Source of the DNA: Coriobacteriaceae bacterium EMTCatB1
GTDB taxonomy: Bacteria > Actinomycetota > Coriobacteriia > Anaerosomatales > Anaerosomataceae
Direction of reading: 5' to 3'
Assembly: GCA_001950395.1 (NCBI GenBank)
Contig: BDLO01000001.1
Coordinates: forward strand, 1,525,979 to 1,589,978
Length of the DNA stretch: 64,000 nucleotides
Each line of letters begins with the position of its first letter. Position 1 is the stretch's first letter. Made by a program: the position numbers and the translations under genes. Shown here piece after piece: positions 8,781-17,893 of this stretch. The notes below the pieces were generated by a model. That model searched no databases and was not told the DNA's origin. It saw only the letters and a list, made by a program, of their open reading frames with translations.

Positions 8781-9538
8781 AGCGCCCGGCCTCTCGCGTC
8801 ACTGGGTACGCGGCTGCGACCGTCGTGGTGCTTGTGGTGTGGGAAGCGGCGGCTGCGGCGCTTAGGACCCGCGCGCTGCCGTCACCAGGAGAGACCGCTC
8901 GCGTCTTGGTGGAGCGGTTCGGCGCCGACATCCTGCCGCACCTGGGCGTGAGCGTCTCGCGCGTGGCGCTCGCGACGGCTCTTGGATTGGCGCTCGGCGC
9001 GCCGCTCGGGCTGGTGATGGGACGCTCCAAGCGGCTGGATGCGGTCGCCGGGCCGCTCGTGTTCTTGGCCTACCCGGTTCCGAAGGTGGTGTTCCTGCCG
9101 ATCCTCCTGGTGCTGTTCGGCATCGGGAACGCGCCGAAGGTGGCGCTCATCGCGCTGATCGTGTTCTTCCAGATCCTCGTGACGGCACGAGACGCCGCTC
9201 GCAGCATCCAGCCCTCGGCGATCCTCTCGATACGATCGCTCGGTGCTTCGAGGTGGCAGGTGTTCCGCCACGTCGTGGTTCCGGCGGCGCTGCCGGACGT
9301 GTTCACCGCTCTGCGCATCAGCACCGGAACGGCGATTGCGGTGCTGTTCTTCTCAGAGACCGTGGCGGGAACGGACGGCCTCGGCTGGTACATCATGGAC
9401 GCGTGGACGCGCATCGCGTATCCCGACATGTTCGCGGGCATCGTCGTGATGGCGCTCATGGGCGTCGCCATCTACGAGCTGCTCGAGGCGCTCGAGTCGC
9501 GGCTGTGCCGCTGGACGAGGACAGGAACCGGACGCTGA
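8777..9538 (+). CDS. ABC transporter permease (SsuC/TauC-like)
   Basis: Binding-protein-dependent permease signature around SILSIRSLGASRWQVFRHVVVPAALPDVFTALRIS; 4-nt overlap with ATPase gene. Confidence 0.92.
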   Translation: MKRPASRVTGYAAATVVVLVVWEAAAAALRTRALPSPGETARVLVERFGADILPHLGVSVSRVALATALGLALGAPLGLVMGRSKRLDAVAGPLVFLAYPVPKVVFLPILLVLFGIGNAPKVALIALIVFFQILVTARDAARSIQPSAILSIRSLGASRWQVFRHVVVPAALPDVFTALRISTGTAIAVLFFSETVAGTDGLGWYIMDAWTRIAYPDMFAGIVVMALMGVAIYELLEALESRLCRWTRTGTGR

Positions 9539-9541
9539 GCG

Positions 9542-10672
9542 CTACGGCAGCTGCGCCGTCGGATGGCAGTTCAAGCAGAGGTCGTCCGAGTACGCGGTCG
9601 TCGTCGCCTCGACGAGCATCCGGTATCCGAGCGTCTCGTGCGGGAAGTTCTGGAACCGCGGGTTGTCGGACTCCGTCCTTCCGTCCGGGCTGGTGACGGT
9701 GGCCGTCGAAGGCGCCGCCTGCGTCCCGTCAGCCGTCAGCGCGCCGACGTAGCGGGTGTCCTCGTGGCACTGCTGGCAGATCGGGTAACGGCCTTTCTGC
9801 ACGCCAGTCCGGGGGTACGGCCACAGGTAGCCGCGGTTATAGCCGCTGACCTTCGTGTTGATGCCCATCGGGCCCAGCGTGGTCTCAGCAGTCGGATAGG
9901 GACCGGGCGCGATGATCGCCGCCAGGCGGTACTTCGCTGGCGTGGCGGTCGTCATGAGCGACTCCACCGGGTGGTTGTGCGTCGTCGAGAGGCCGGATGC
10001 GCGGCCCGCGTGGCACGCGAGACACCAATCGGAGCCGTATTCCGCAACCGCGGTCGCGACGCCGCCAGGACGCTGCTTCAGGAGGCGGCTCTGCACCTGC
10101 ACCGTGAGCAGTCCGTGGTAGTCGCGCTGGAACCAGTACGACCGCTGGCGCTCGCCGAGAAACGGCGTCACGAGATTGCGACCGTGCGGTGAGTGGCAGT
10201 CCGAGCAGGTGAGCGTCTGGCCGGGGCCGGAGAACGCCATCGTCGCGCTGCCGCCGTCGGAGGCGTTGCCGCCGGGGACGACGCTCGTCGTCTCGATGCG
10301 ATGCTGCGCGCCGACCACCGCGCCGCGAGCCTCGATCGCGCCGTAGACCCCCTGGCCCTGGGTTGTGGTCCCGTCGTGGCACGTGAAGCAGGTGGACTTG
10401 ATCGTCTCGCCCGGCAAGAGTTTGTTCGCGGTCGGCGCGTCGTGAACGGTGTGGCAGCACTCGCACGCGCTCGTCGTGGCGCTGTAGCCGGAGTGCGGCC
10501 CGACGCGAGTCCCCGTGCCTGTCGTTCCGTTCGGATTGTGGCAGTCCGCACAGCCCACTCCGGGGGTGTACGTGGAGGTCGTCTCGTCGAACGCGAAGGC
10601 AGTGGACGCCCAGAACAAGCACGTCGCGGCGCACGCAATCGCCATCACGGCGCGAAACGCGGGCTTGCCCAT
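9542..10672 (-). CDS. Secreted multiheme c-type cytochrome (7 CXXCH)
   Basis: Signal peptide MGKPAFRAVMAIACAATCLFWASTAFA; CXXCH motifs CADCH, CECCH, CFTCH, CSDCH, CLACH, CQQCH, CLNCH. Confidence 0.9.
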   Translation of the reverse strand: MGKPAFRAVMAIACAATCLFWASTAFAFDETTSTYTPGVGCADCHNPNGTTGTGTRVGPHSGYSATTSACECCHTVHDAPTANKLLPGETIKSTCFTCHDGTTTQGQGVYGAIEARGAVVGAQHRIETTSVVPGGNASDGGSATMAFSGPGQTLTCSDCHSPHGRNLVTPFLGERQRSYWFQRDYHGLLTVQVQSRLLKQRPGGVATAVAEYGSDWCLACHAGRASGLSTTHNHPVESLMTTATPAKYRLAAIIAPGPYPTAETTLGPMGINTKVSGYNRGYLWPYPRTGVQKGRYPICQQCHEDTRYVGALTADGTQAAPSTATVTSPDGRTESDNPRFQNFPHETLGYRMLVEATTTAYSDDLCLNCHPTAQLP

Positions 10673-10773
10673 GAGAACTCGACCCCTCAAGTGTCCCCTC
10701 ACAGCTTGCTGGCGCAAGTGTCTAGATGAAAGCACCTTACGCCACATTGACCACAAAGGCAAGAGTGGTCTCG

Positions 10774-11160
10774 TCACGCGCCGGTTGAGCCCGCTCCCAT
10801 CACCCGCTCGACCGTTTCGCGAAGCGCTCGGGGCTCGAAGGGCTTCACCACGTACTCGTCGCACCCCAGCTCGACTCCGCGCTGCAGGTCGGTCTTCTGC
10901 GCGGCGGTCGTGAGCATCACGACTTTGATGTCCGCGGTGCTCGGACGCTTCCGCAGGAACTCGAGCACCTCGAATCCGTCGAGCTTCGGCATCGTGACGT
11001 CGAGCAGCAGCAGGTCGGGCGGTTCAGCGACGGCCCGCTCGAGCGCCTCCTCGCCGTCGACTGCTTCTACGATCTCGCAGTCCAGCTGGCGGAGAGCCGC
11101 TTTCACGAGCATGCGGATCTGCATGTTGTCGTCGGCGATGAGGATCCTCTTGCCGGTCAC
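10774..11160 (-). CDS. Single-domain response regulator (REC)
   Basis: ILIADDNMQIRMLV, LLLLDVTMPKLDGFEVL, VVMLTTAA, VVKPFEP. Confidence 0.92.
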   Translation of the reverse strand: MTGKRILIADDNMQIRMLVKAALRQLDCEIVEAVDGEEALERAVAEPPDLLLLDVTMPKLDGFEVLEFLRKRPSTADIKVVMLTTAAQKTDLQRGVELGCDEYVVKPFEPRALRETVERVMGAGSTGA

Positions 11161-11192
11161 GGGCGCCCCTCCCTCGTGACTCGCATGGCTCC

Positions 11193-11642
11193 CTACTCGC
11201 GCTCGCGGTGCATGATGTTGACGATCGTGTGGAGCTTCGCCTCGCGCTTGGCGCGTTCGCGTTCGAACTCCGCGCGGCGCGCCGGGTCGAGCATGGCCTC
11301 GATGTGGTCCGCTACGTCCGAAGGCTTGAAGGGCTTCGGGATGTAGTCCACGTTGTCGTCTTTCATCTGCTCGACTTGCTCTTCAAAGGTGCCGGCCGCA
11401 GAGAGGAAGAGAATCGGCACGTGGTTGCCGCGGCGGCGGATCTCGTCGCGGACCTGATGGCCGTCCATCTTCGGCATCATCACGTCGAGCACCACGAGGT
11501 CGGGCTTCTCGGCCTCCACCATCGCGAGCGCTTCGATGCCGTTGGATGCGACCACCACCTCGTGACCGCGGTTCGTCAACGCAACCGTCAGCAGCTTCTG
11601 GATGTTCGGCTCGTCGTCGACGACAAGGATCTTGGCCTTCAT
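11193..11642 (-). CDS. Single-domain response regulator (REC)
   Basis: ILVVDDEPNIQKLL, LVVLDVMMPKMDGHQV, ILFLSAAG, IPKPFKP. Confidence 0.92.
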   Translation of the reverse strand: MKAKILVVDDEPNIQKLLTVALTNRGHEVVVASNGIEALAMVEAEKPDLVVLDVMMPKMDGHQVRDEIRRRGNHVPILFLSAAGTFEEQVEQMKDDNVDYIPKPFKPSDVADHIEAMLDPARRAEFERERAKREAKLHTIVNIMHRERE

Positions 11643-11660
11643 CGCAAGCCCCTTCCTGTG

Positions 11661-12026
11661 CTATCGCCTAAGGATCTCGTCCACCTTCTCGAGGAGCGCG
11701 CGCGGCGTGAACGGCTTGCACACGTACTCCTCAGCGCCGCAGTCGAGCCCCTGACGGATCTCGTACTGCTGCGATTTCGCCGAGAGCATGACGACCGGTA
11801 TATCTTTCGTCGCTGGGTTCTCCTTGATGAGACGCGCAGCTTCGTACCCGTTCATCTCAGGCATCATCACGTCGAGCAGGATGAGGTCTGGCTTCTCGCG
11901 CTCGGCTGCCTCGACCGCGCTCTTGCCGTCCGAGACGGTGAGCACCTCGTGCCCGTGGTTGCTGAGCGTGAAGCTCACGAGCTTCAGGATGTGCGGTTCG
12001 TCGTCAGCCACGAGGATCCGGCTCAT
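11661..12026 (-). CDS. Single-domain response regulator (REC)
   Basis: ILVADDEPHILKLV, LILLDVMMPEMNGYEA, VVMLSAKS, VCKPFTP. Confidence 0.92.
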   Translation of the reverse strand: MSRILVADDEPHILKLVSFTLSNHGHEVLTVSDGKSAVEAAEREKPDLILLDVMMPEMNGYEAARLIKENPATKDIPVVMLSAKSQQYEIRQGLDCGAEEYVCKPFTPRALLEKVDEILRR

Positions 12027-14191
12027 TGCGCCGCCTCCTCAGCGGCGAGCAGCGCCTCGACGCGACGCACGAGCTCCTCGGCCGAGAACGGCTTGTCCAC
12101 CTTCTGCTCAGCCATGCCGACGATGTCCACCCGCGAGCGGTCGATCTGGTACGCAGTCATGATGACGATCGGGATGTCCTTCAGGTCGGGGTCGGTCTTC
12201 ACGGCCTCTATGACCTCGTACCCGTCCATGACCGGCATCTGGAGGTCCAGCAGGATCAGATCCGGCTTGCGCTTGCGGATCGCGGCCATCGCCTCCGCGC
12301 CGTCGTAGGCGGCCGCGATCGAGTATCCGCGCGTCTTGAGCGTGTCGCGGAGCACGTTCACGATGCTCCGGTCGTCGTCGACGACGAGGACGAGTGGAGC
12401 TGCAACGGAGCCGACGAGCGCGTTCACGATGCTCACGAGCCGCTGCTTGTCGATCGGCTTCTCGAGGTACTCTGCCGCGCCCAACCGGCACGACCGGCCT
12501 TCGTCGCACACGACCGAGAGGACGAGCACGGGGATCCGCGCCGTGCGCGGGTTGTCCTTGAGCGCCTGCAGCAGGTCGAAGCCGTCCGCGTCGTCAAGCA
12601 TGACATCGAGCGTGATGACGCGGGGCGCCTCTTCCTGTGCTTTCTCGAGCGCCTCCCGCGCCGTGTGCGCTTTGATGACCTCGTAACCCTGCTTCGTGAG
12701 GTACGTCTCGACGAGGTTCGCGATCTCCGGATCCCGATCCACCACGAGCACCTTGCCACCGAGCGCGGAGGCCTCGAGCCCGGGCATCCGCACGAGGTCC
12801 TTCGGCGCGACCGGCAGCGTGAAGTAGAAGGTGGAGCCCTTGCCTGGCTTGCTTCGCACGCCCACCTGACCGCCGAGGAGCTCGATGATGCTCTTGCAGA
12901 TGGAAAGCCCAAGCCCTGTGCCGCCGATCTCGCGCGTGAGCGACGAGTCGACGCGGTAGAACTTGGTGAACAGCTTCTTCTGGTCCTCTTTGTCGATGCC
13001 GATGCCCTGATCGGTGATGCTCACCTGCACCATGTCGCCGTCCTGCTTTGCGCGGATCGTGACGGTCCCGCCACTGGGCGAGTACTTGATGGCGTTGCTG
13101 ACGAAGTTGGTGAGCACCTGGCCGACGCGGTCGCGGTCGCCTGCAACGCGAGGCAGGTCGTCCGGAACCTTTACGACGATCTTGTGGCCGGAACGCTCTG
13201 CCACCGCAGCGAACGTGCCAGCCACGTCGAACGCCAGGTCGAGCACGCTTATCGGCTGGATCTTGAGGTGGATCCGCCCGCTTTCGATGCGCGAGATGTC
13301 GAGCATGTCGTTGATGAGCTCGACGAGCCGGTCGGCGTTCTCCTTGACGATGGAGAGGAACTCGCGCTGGATCTCGTTGATCTCGCCAGCCTCGCCGTCC
13401 AGGATGAGGTCGACGTATCCCTTGATCGAGGTGAGCGGCGTTCGGAGCTCGTGCGAGACCGTCGAGACGAACTCGTTCTTCATCTGGCTGACCTCGCGCT
13501 CCGCTGTGACGTCGTGCAGGGTGGCGACGTAGCCGAGGTAGGCGCCGCTCTCGTCGAGCACCGGGTCCGTGCGCACGTCAAGGATCCGATGCGTCGGCTT
13601 CTCGAGCCGCACTTCGCGGATCTGCGAGCCGTCGACCGCAGGGTCGTAGCCGTCTTCTGCGACCATGCCGAGCAGCTCGGCGAGGTCGACGTGCTTTCCG
13701 AGGACCTGCTTGGGCTTGACACCGACGAACTCGCACGCCGTCGGGTTGACGTACGTGACCACGTCGTCGGGGTCGAAGACGATGAGGCCGTCGCCCGTGC
13801 TCGCGAGGATGGCCTCGGCCTTCTTGCGCGCCTGCTCAAGCGGCGTCTCGTCGCGGATGGTGACGACCGCCGCCCGCCGCTCGCCGCACATGTACGGTGC
13901 GACGGTCGCGTGCAGCAGCCGGCCGTCGCGCGCGAGGCGCACCACGTGCGGTTGGCGTTTCGACCGCGGCTTGAGCAGCGTCTCGATGGCGTGCTCGACC
14001 TTGGGAAGCGCGAGGGCGGAGTAGTGGCTGCCGACCATCTCAGCCCGGGTGGCGCCGAGCAGGCGCTCGGCGGTCTCGTTGAAGATGCGGATATCCCCGT
14101 CGGGCCCAACGGCGATGAGCGCGTCGCTGGTCTGCGCCATCAGCGCGCGGACGTGCAGGTGCGTGCGCCGGTCGTTCGTGCTGCGCGCCAT
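12023..14191 (-). CDS. Hybrid sensor histidine kinase: PAS-PAS-HisKA-HATPase-REC-REC
   Basis: FVSTVSHELRTPLTSIKGYVDLIL H-box, FVSNAIKYSPSGGTV N-box, GGTGLGLSICKSIIELLGG; two C-terminal receiver domains. Confidence 0.93.
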   Translation of the reverse strand: MARSTNDRRTHLHVRALMAQTSDALIAVGPDGDIRIFNETAERLLGATRAEMVGSHYSALALPKVEHAIETLLKPRSKRQPHVVRLARDGRLLHATVAPYMCGERRAAVVTIRDETPLEQARKKAEAILASTGDGLIVFDPDDVVTYVNPTACEFVGVKPKQVLGKHVDLAELLGMVAEDGYDPAVDGSQIREVRLEKPTHRILDVRTDPVLDESGAYLGYVATLHDVTAEREVSQMKNEFVSTVSHELRTPLTSIKGYVDLILDGEAGEINEIQREFLSIVKENADRLVELINDMLDISRIESGRIHLKIQPISVLDLAFDVAGTFAAVAERSGHKIVVKVPDDLPRVAGDRDRVGQVLTNFVSNAIKYSPSGGTVTIRAKQDGDMVQVSITDQGIGIDKEDQKKLFTKFYRVDSSLTREIGGTGLGLSICKSIIELLGGQVGVRSKPGKGSTFYFTLPVAPKDLVRMPGLEASALGGKVLVVDRDPEIANLVETYLTKQGYEVIKAHTAREALEKAQEEAPRVITLDVMLDDADGFDLLQALKDNPRTARIPVLVLSVVCDEGRSCRLGAAEYLEKPIDKQRLVSIVNALVGSVAAPLVLVVDDDRSIVNVLRDTLKTRGYSIAAAYDGAEAMAAIRKRKPDLILLDLQMPVMDGYEVIEAVKTDPDLKDIPIVIMTAYQIDRSRVDIVGMAEQKVDKPFSAEELVRRVEALLAAEEAAQ

Positions 14192-14421
14192 GGGATCCCC
14201 TTCGCGAGAGATACGAGTCTCGTCCAGGGTTCAGTATTCGGTGCCGGCGCGGGGTTCCCTGCAGCGCGGCCGCAGCGAGCGCTCCAAGCAGCAGGCGTTG
14301 CGAGTGTCGCACGGCGTTCCTTTTCGCAGGCAGTATGAGCGAAGGTTACGCAGCAGCTGGTAGCGGGTGAAGAGGGGGATGCGAAGAGCCGGCGGGGTGC
14401 CGCCGGCTCCTGGGTCTTCGT

Positions 14422-14497
14422 GGTGCCCCCGGCAGGATTCGAACCTGCGACACCAGGTTTAGGAAACCTGTGCTCTATCCCCTGAGCTACGAGGGCG
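14422..14497 (-). tRNA. tRNA-Arg(CCT)
   Basis: Reverse strand GCCCTCGTAGCTCAGGGGATAGAGCACAGGTTTCCTAAACCTGGTGTCGCAGGTTCGAATCCTGCCGGGGGCACCA folds as cloverleaf, anticodon CCT, encoded CCA. Confidence 0.95.
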
Positions 14498-14612
14498 TGA
14501 CGCACGGGCGCTCACGCGCCCGCCGTGCGCTCGTACATAGTAGCGGGTGCAGGGCGCATCTCCAAGATGACGGCGCGTGCGCGAGGGGCCGCGAGCGCCG
14601 CGCCTGTCGCGC

Positions 14613-15017
14613 CTACGACCGCGCCGCGGTCCGCTTTCGCAGCCATTCGGCAAGGTCGGCTTCCTGGATCTCCCCGGCGGCCAGCCGCAGCATCACGTCC
14701 ACCACGTCGGCCTCCGTCGCCTCGAAGCGGAGCCCGTTGAGCTCGACGAAGACGACCATCGCGAGAAACGCCGTGCGCTTGTTGCCGTCGACGTAGGGAT
14801 GGTTGCGAGCGATCGCGTAGCCATACGCGGCCCCGAGCTCTGCCACGTCCGCCGTCTCGCCGTACGCGAATCGGTGTCGCGGCCGTGTCAGAGCAGATTC
14901 GAGCGCGCTTTCGTCCCGAAATCCCGGCAGGCCGCCATGGGTCGCGATCGTGTCGTGTTGGATGGCGTCCAGAACCAGCCGAGAGAGCCAGCGGGGCTCG
15001 TGCCGCTCAGCCGTCAT
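14613..15017 (-). CDS. Doc-like (Fic-fold) type II toxin
   Basis: ARNHPYVDGNKRTAFLAMVVFVELNG matches HPFxDGNKRT motif; 4-nt overlap with upstream AbrB-like gene. Confidence 0.88.
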   Translation of the reverse strand: MTAERHEPRWLSRLVLDAIQHDTIATHGGLPGFRDESALESALTRPRHRFAYGETADVAELGAAYGYAIARNHPYVDGNKRTAFLAMVVFVELNGLRFEATEADVVDVMLRLAAGEIQEADLAEWLRKRTAARS

Positions 15018-15241
15018 TTCGCCAGCTCGCGCAAGGCGTTCCGGTACCGGCGCGCGACGTCAGCGGCGATTGCCAGCGCCTCTTCCGTCTCCGGGTCGTA
15101 CGGCGTGATGAGGATTCCTCTCTCGGTCTCGATCGCGAACACCGTATCGCCGGCTTCGAGCTTGAGCCGGTCGGCCATGTCCTTCGGCAGCGTCGCGCTG
15201 ATGGAACCGCCAGCCCGACGCAACCTCACAGTCTGAGTCAT
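15014..15241 (-). CDS. AbrB/SpoVT-type antitoxin
   Basis: VRLRRAGGSISATLPKDMADRLKLEAGDTVFAIETERGILITPYD swapped-hairpin AbrB fold; upstream of and overlapping Doc-like gene. Confidence 0.85.
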   Translation of the reverse strand: MTQTVRLRRAGGSISATLPKDMADRLKLEAGDTVFAIETERGILITPYDPETEEALAIAADVARRYRNALRELAK

Positions 15242-15268
15242 CGCAGCCTCCTCCGCTCGGATGGTAGT

Positions 15269-15286
15269 GTAGCACAGAAGTGCTAC
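15269..15286. promoter_or_regulatory. Perfect 7-bp inverted repeat upstream of antitoxin gene (operator candidate)
   Basis: GTAGCAC-agaa-GTGCTAC. Confidence 0.6.
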
Positions 15287-15355
15287 GCTTCGACGACCGC
15301 CGCCACCGCTTAGCCCTCGCTCAAAGCGGGCATCAACCGCCTGTGGAGGGGAACC

Positions 15356-15994
15356 ATGTTCCGCGACCGGCATCACGCTGGGAAGCTGCTTGCTGAAGCG
15401 CTGCGCGACCGTATCGTCGGCAGCGGCTGGGTCGTGCTCGGCCTGCCGCGCGGCGGCGTAGTCGTGGCCGCCGAGGTGGCGCGTGCCCTCGGCTTGCCGC
15501 TCGACGTGATCGTCGCGCGGAAGATCGGCGCCCCAGGCAATCCCGAGTACGCGATCGGCGCGGTGGACGCGGACGGCGTGGTGACGCTCGGAGCGTACGC
15601 GGTGGCCGACCAGGGCTACTTGGAGCGCGCCGCGGAGGCGGAGAAGGCAGAGATCGCGCGGCGCCTGACCGCGTACCGAAGCGGGCGGCCGCCGCTCAAC
15701 GTGGCAGACGCGCGCGTGGTGGTGGTGGACGACGGGCTCGCGACGGGGCTCACCATGATCTCGGCGGTCGAGTACCTGAAGCGGCACGGCGCAGCTCGCA
15801 TCGTCGTGGCGGTGCCGGTCTCGCCGCCTGAGACGGCGCGGCTCCTGCGCGCGCGCGCGGACGAGGTGGTCACGCTCGCCGAGCCGCAGGACTTCTTCGC
15901 GGTGGGCGCGTTCTACGACGACTTCTCGCAGACGAGCGACGCCGAGGTCATCGAGTCGCTACGCGAGCTGGCCGAAGGCGGGCAGGGCGCGTGA
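15356..15994 (+). CDS. Phosphoribosyltransferase-family protein
   Basis: VLGLPRGGVVVAAEVARALGLPLDVIVARKIGAPGNPEYAIGAV and VVVVDDGLATGLTMISAVEYL. Confidence 0.9.
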   Translation: MFRDRHHAGKLLAEALRDRIVGSGWVVLGLPRGGVVVAAEVARALGLPLDVIVARKIGAPGNPEYAIGAVDADGVVTLGAYAVADQGYLERAAEAEKAEIARRLTAYRSGRPPLNVADARVVVVDDGLATGLTMISAVEYLKRHGAARIVVAVPVSPPETARLLRARADEVVTLAEPQDFFAVGAFYDDFSQTSDAEVIESLRELAEGGQGA

Positions 15995-16002
15995 AAGCAG
16001 TC

Positions 16003-17841
16003 CTACGGGGCCCGGCCGACCGTCAGCCGCACCGTCGAGCCCTTGTTGACTTTCGTGCCGGGAAGCGGGTCTTGATTCAGCACGATGCCGACGTCCGGGC
16101 TCACCACGTATTCGGCGTCGACCAGCAGCCCCAGCGCCTCGAGCGTCGCGATCGCGTCTTCCTCGGTCATGTCGGTGACGTCGGGCACCGTCACTTGCTC
16201 GGGACCCTTCGACACCGTGATCGTCACCGTGCCGCCCGCATCCAGCGAGACGCCGGGGCTTGGGTCTTGCGAGACCACCATGCCCTTTGCCACAGCGTCG
16301 CTGTACGCCTCGACGACTTTCACCTTGAAGCCGGCTTGCTCGAGGATAGTCTGAGCGTCGGCCTTGGTCTTGCCCGTCACGTCCGGCACCTTGACGAGCT
16401 GCGTGCCTTTCGAGACGACGATGGCGACCTTCGAGCCCTTCGGGACCTGCGCTCCGGCCGTGGGCTCCGAGGAGATCACCTGGCCCTCTGGGACGTCTTT
16501 GCTGTACTCGCGACCGATGGGGAGCGCGACTTCGAGCTGAGCGCCCTCGATGGCAGCGATCGCGTCGGCCTCGGTCATGCCGACGACGTTGGGGACCTCC
16601 ACCATCGCAACGCCCGCGCTCACCACGATGTCGATCGCGGTGCCCTTCTTCACCCGAGTGCCGGCGGGGGGCTCTTGCCGCATGATCGTCCCGAGCTCGT
16701 ACTCCTCGCTGTTCTCGGTCGTCACCTGGCCGATGGTGAGGCCGGCGGCCGCCACGGTGGCAGACGCCTCCTCCTCCGTCATGCCGACGACGCTCGGGAC
16801 CGCGACGGTGCCGCCCCCGAACGCGCCGAGCGCCCAGGCGCCTGCCACGCCGAGCACCACCACGAGCGCGGCGACGGCCACCCACACCCACGGGCTCGTG
16901 CGGCGCTGCGGCACCGGATGGATCTGCGGACGCCCGCCGGGGAGCGGAGGCTCTCCGGCGGCGACGCTCGGCATCACCGAGGTTTCGGCGATCGCGGGAG
17001 CGCTCCGCTCGGCTGCTGGCTGCTCGCCGCGCGCGACGCGCAACAGGTCTTCGCGCATCTCGGCAGCCGACTCGTAGCGGTCGGCCGGGTTCTTCCGCAT
17101 CGCCTTGAGGATGACGGCCTCGAGCGCAGGCGGCACTGACGGGCGGATGCGCCGAGGCGGCACCGGCTCCTCGTTCACGTGCTTGAGCGCGATCGCCACC
17201 GGCGTGTCCCCGTCGAACGGCAGCCGGCCGGTCACGGCTTCGTACAGCGTCACGCCGAGCGAGTAGAGGTCGGTCGCGGGCGTGAGCGTGCGTCCCTGTG
17301 CCTGCTCGGGGCTCACGTACTGCGCAGTGCCGAGCACCGAGCCCGTCTGTGTCATGGTCGTGTTGCCCGCGCGCGCGATGCCGAAGTCCATCACCTTCAC
17401 GGTGCCGTCGGGGGTGATGACGATGTTGTGCGGCTTGATGTCGCGGTGGATGATGCCGTAGCCGTGCGCCACCGAGAGCGCGGCGCACACCTGCGCGCCG
17501 TACTGCGCAGCCGTGCGCGGGTCGAGCGGCCCTTCTTGCTCGACGAGCGTCTTCAGGTCGGTGCCGCGCACGTACTCCATGACGATGTAGTAGGTGTCGT
17601 CGTCACGTCCCCAGTCGTAGATGTTGACGATGCTGGGGTGCGAGAGGTTGGCAGCGGCCTGCGCCTCCTGGCGGAACCGGGCGACGAAGTTCGGCTCCTG
17701 CGCGTACTGGGGGTGCAGCACCTTCACGGCCACGGTGCGCCCGAGCACCTCGTCGACCGCCTTGTAGACCTCGGCCATCCCCCCGGAGCCGATGCGCTCG
17801 ATCACGCGGTACCTGCGTCCGAAGACCCTGTCGTCCACCAC
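16003..17841 (-). CDS. pknB: Ser/Thr protein kinase with four PASTA repeats
   Basis: GSGGMAEVYKAVDE, VAVKVL, HRDIKPHNIVI, MDFGIARA, one TM helix, four PASTA repeats. Confidence 0.94.
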   Translation of the reverse strand: MVDDRVFGRRYRVIERIGSGGMAEVYKAVDEVLGRTVAVKVLHPQYAQEPNFVARFRQEAQAAANLSHPSIVNIYDWGRDDDTYYIVMEYVRGTDLKTLVEQEGPLDPRTAAQYGAQVCAALSVAHGYGIIHRDIKPHNIVITPDGTVKVMDFGIARAGNTTMTQTGSVLGTAQYVSPEQAQGRTLTPATDLYSLGVTLYEAVTGRLPFDGDTPVAIALKHVNEEPVPPRRIRPSVPPALEAVILKAMRKNPADRYESAAEMREDLLRVARGEQPAAERSAPAIAETSVMPSVAAGEPPLPGGRPQIHPVPQRRTSPWVWVAVAALVVVLGVAGAWALGAFGGGTVAVPSVVGMTEEEASATVAAAGLTIGQVTTENSEEYELGTIMRQEPPAGTRVKKGTAIDIVVSAGVAMVEVPNVVGMTEADAIAAIEGAQLEVALPIGREYSKDVPEGQVISSEPTAGAQVPKGSKVAIVVSKGTQLVKVPDVTGKTKADAQTILEQAGFKVKVVEAYSDAVAKGMVVSQDPSPGVSLDAGGTVTITVSKGPEQVTVPDVTDMTEEDAIATLEALGLLVDAEYVVSPDVGIVLNQDPLPGTKVNKGSTVRLTVGRAP

Positions 17842-17893
17842 GATTCCTGCCTCTCAGGCCCGCTTATGCGCGGGCAGTCCCTCGGCGTGCATT

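Noticed and set aside
10673-10773. Possible c-di-GMP (GEMM) riboswitch upstream of the 7-heme cytochrome
   Set aside because: Looked for the GEMM core and GNRA/receptor pattern on the minus strand; not present
12026-14338. 770-aa plus-strand ORF opposite the hybrid kinase
   Set aside because: Antisense shadow ORF typical of high-GC DNA; Asp/Arg/His/Val-rich translation with no domain, while the minus-strand kinase is unambiguous
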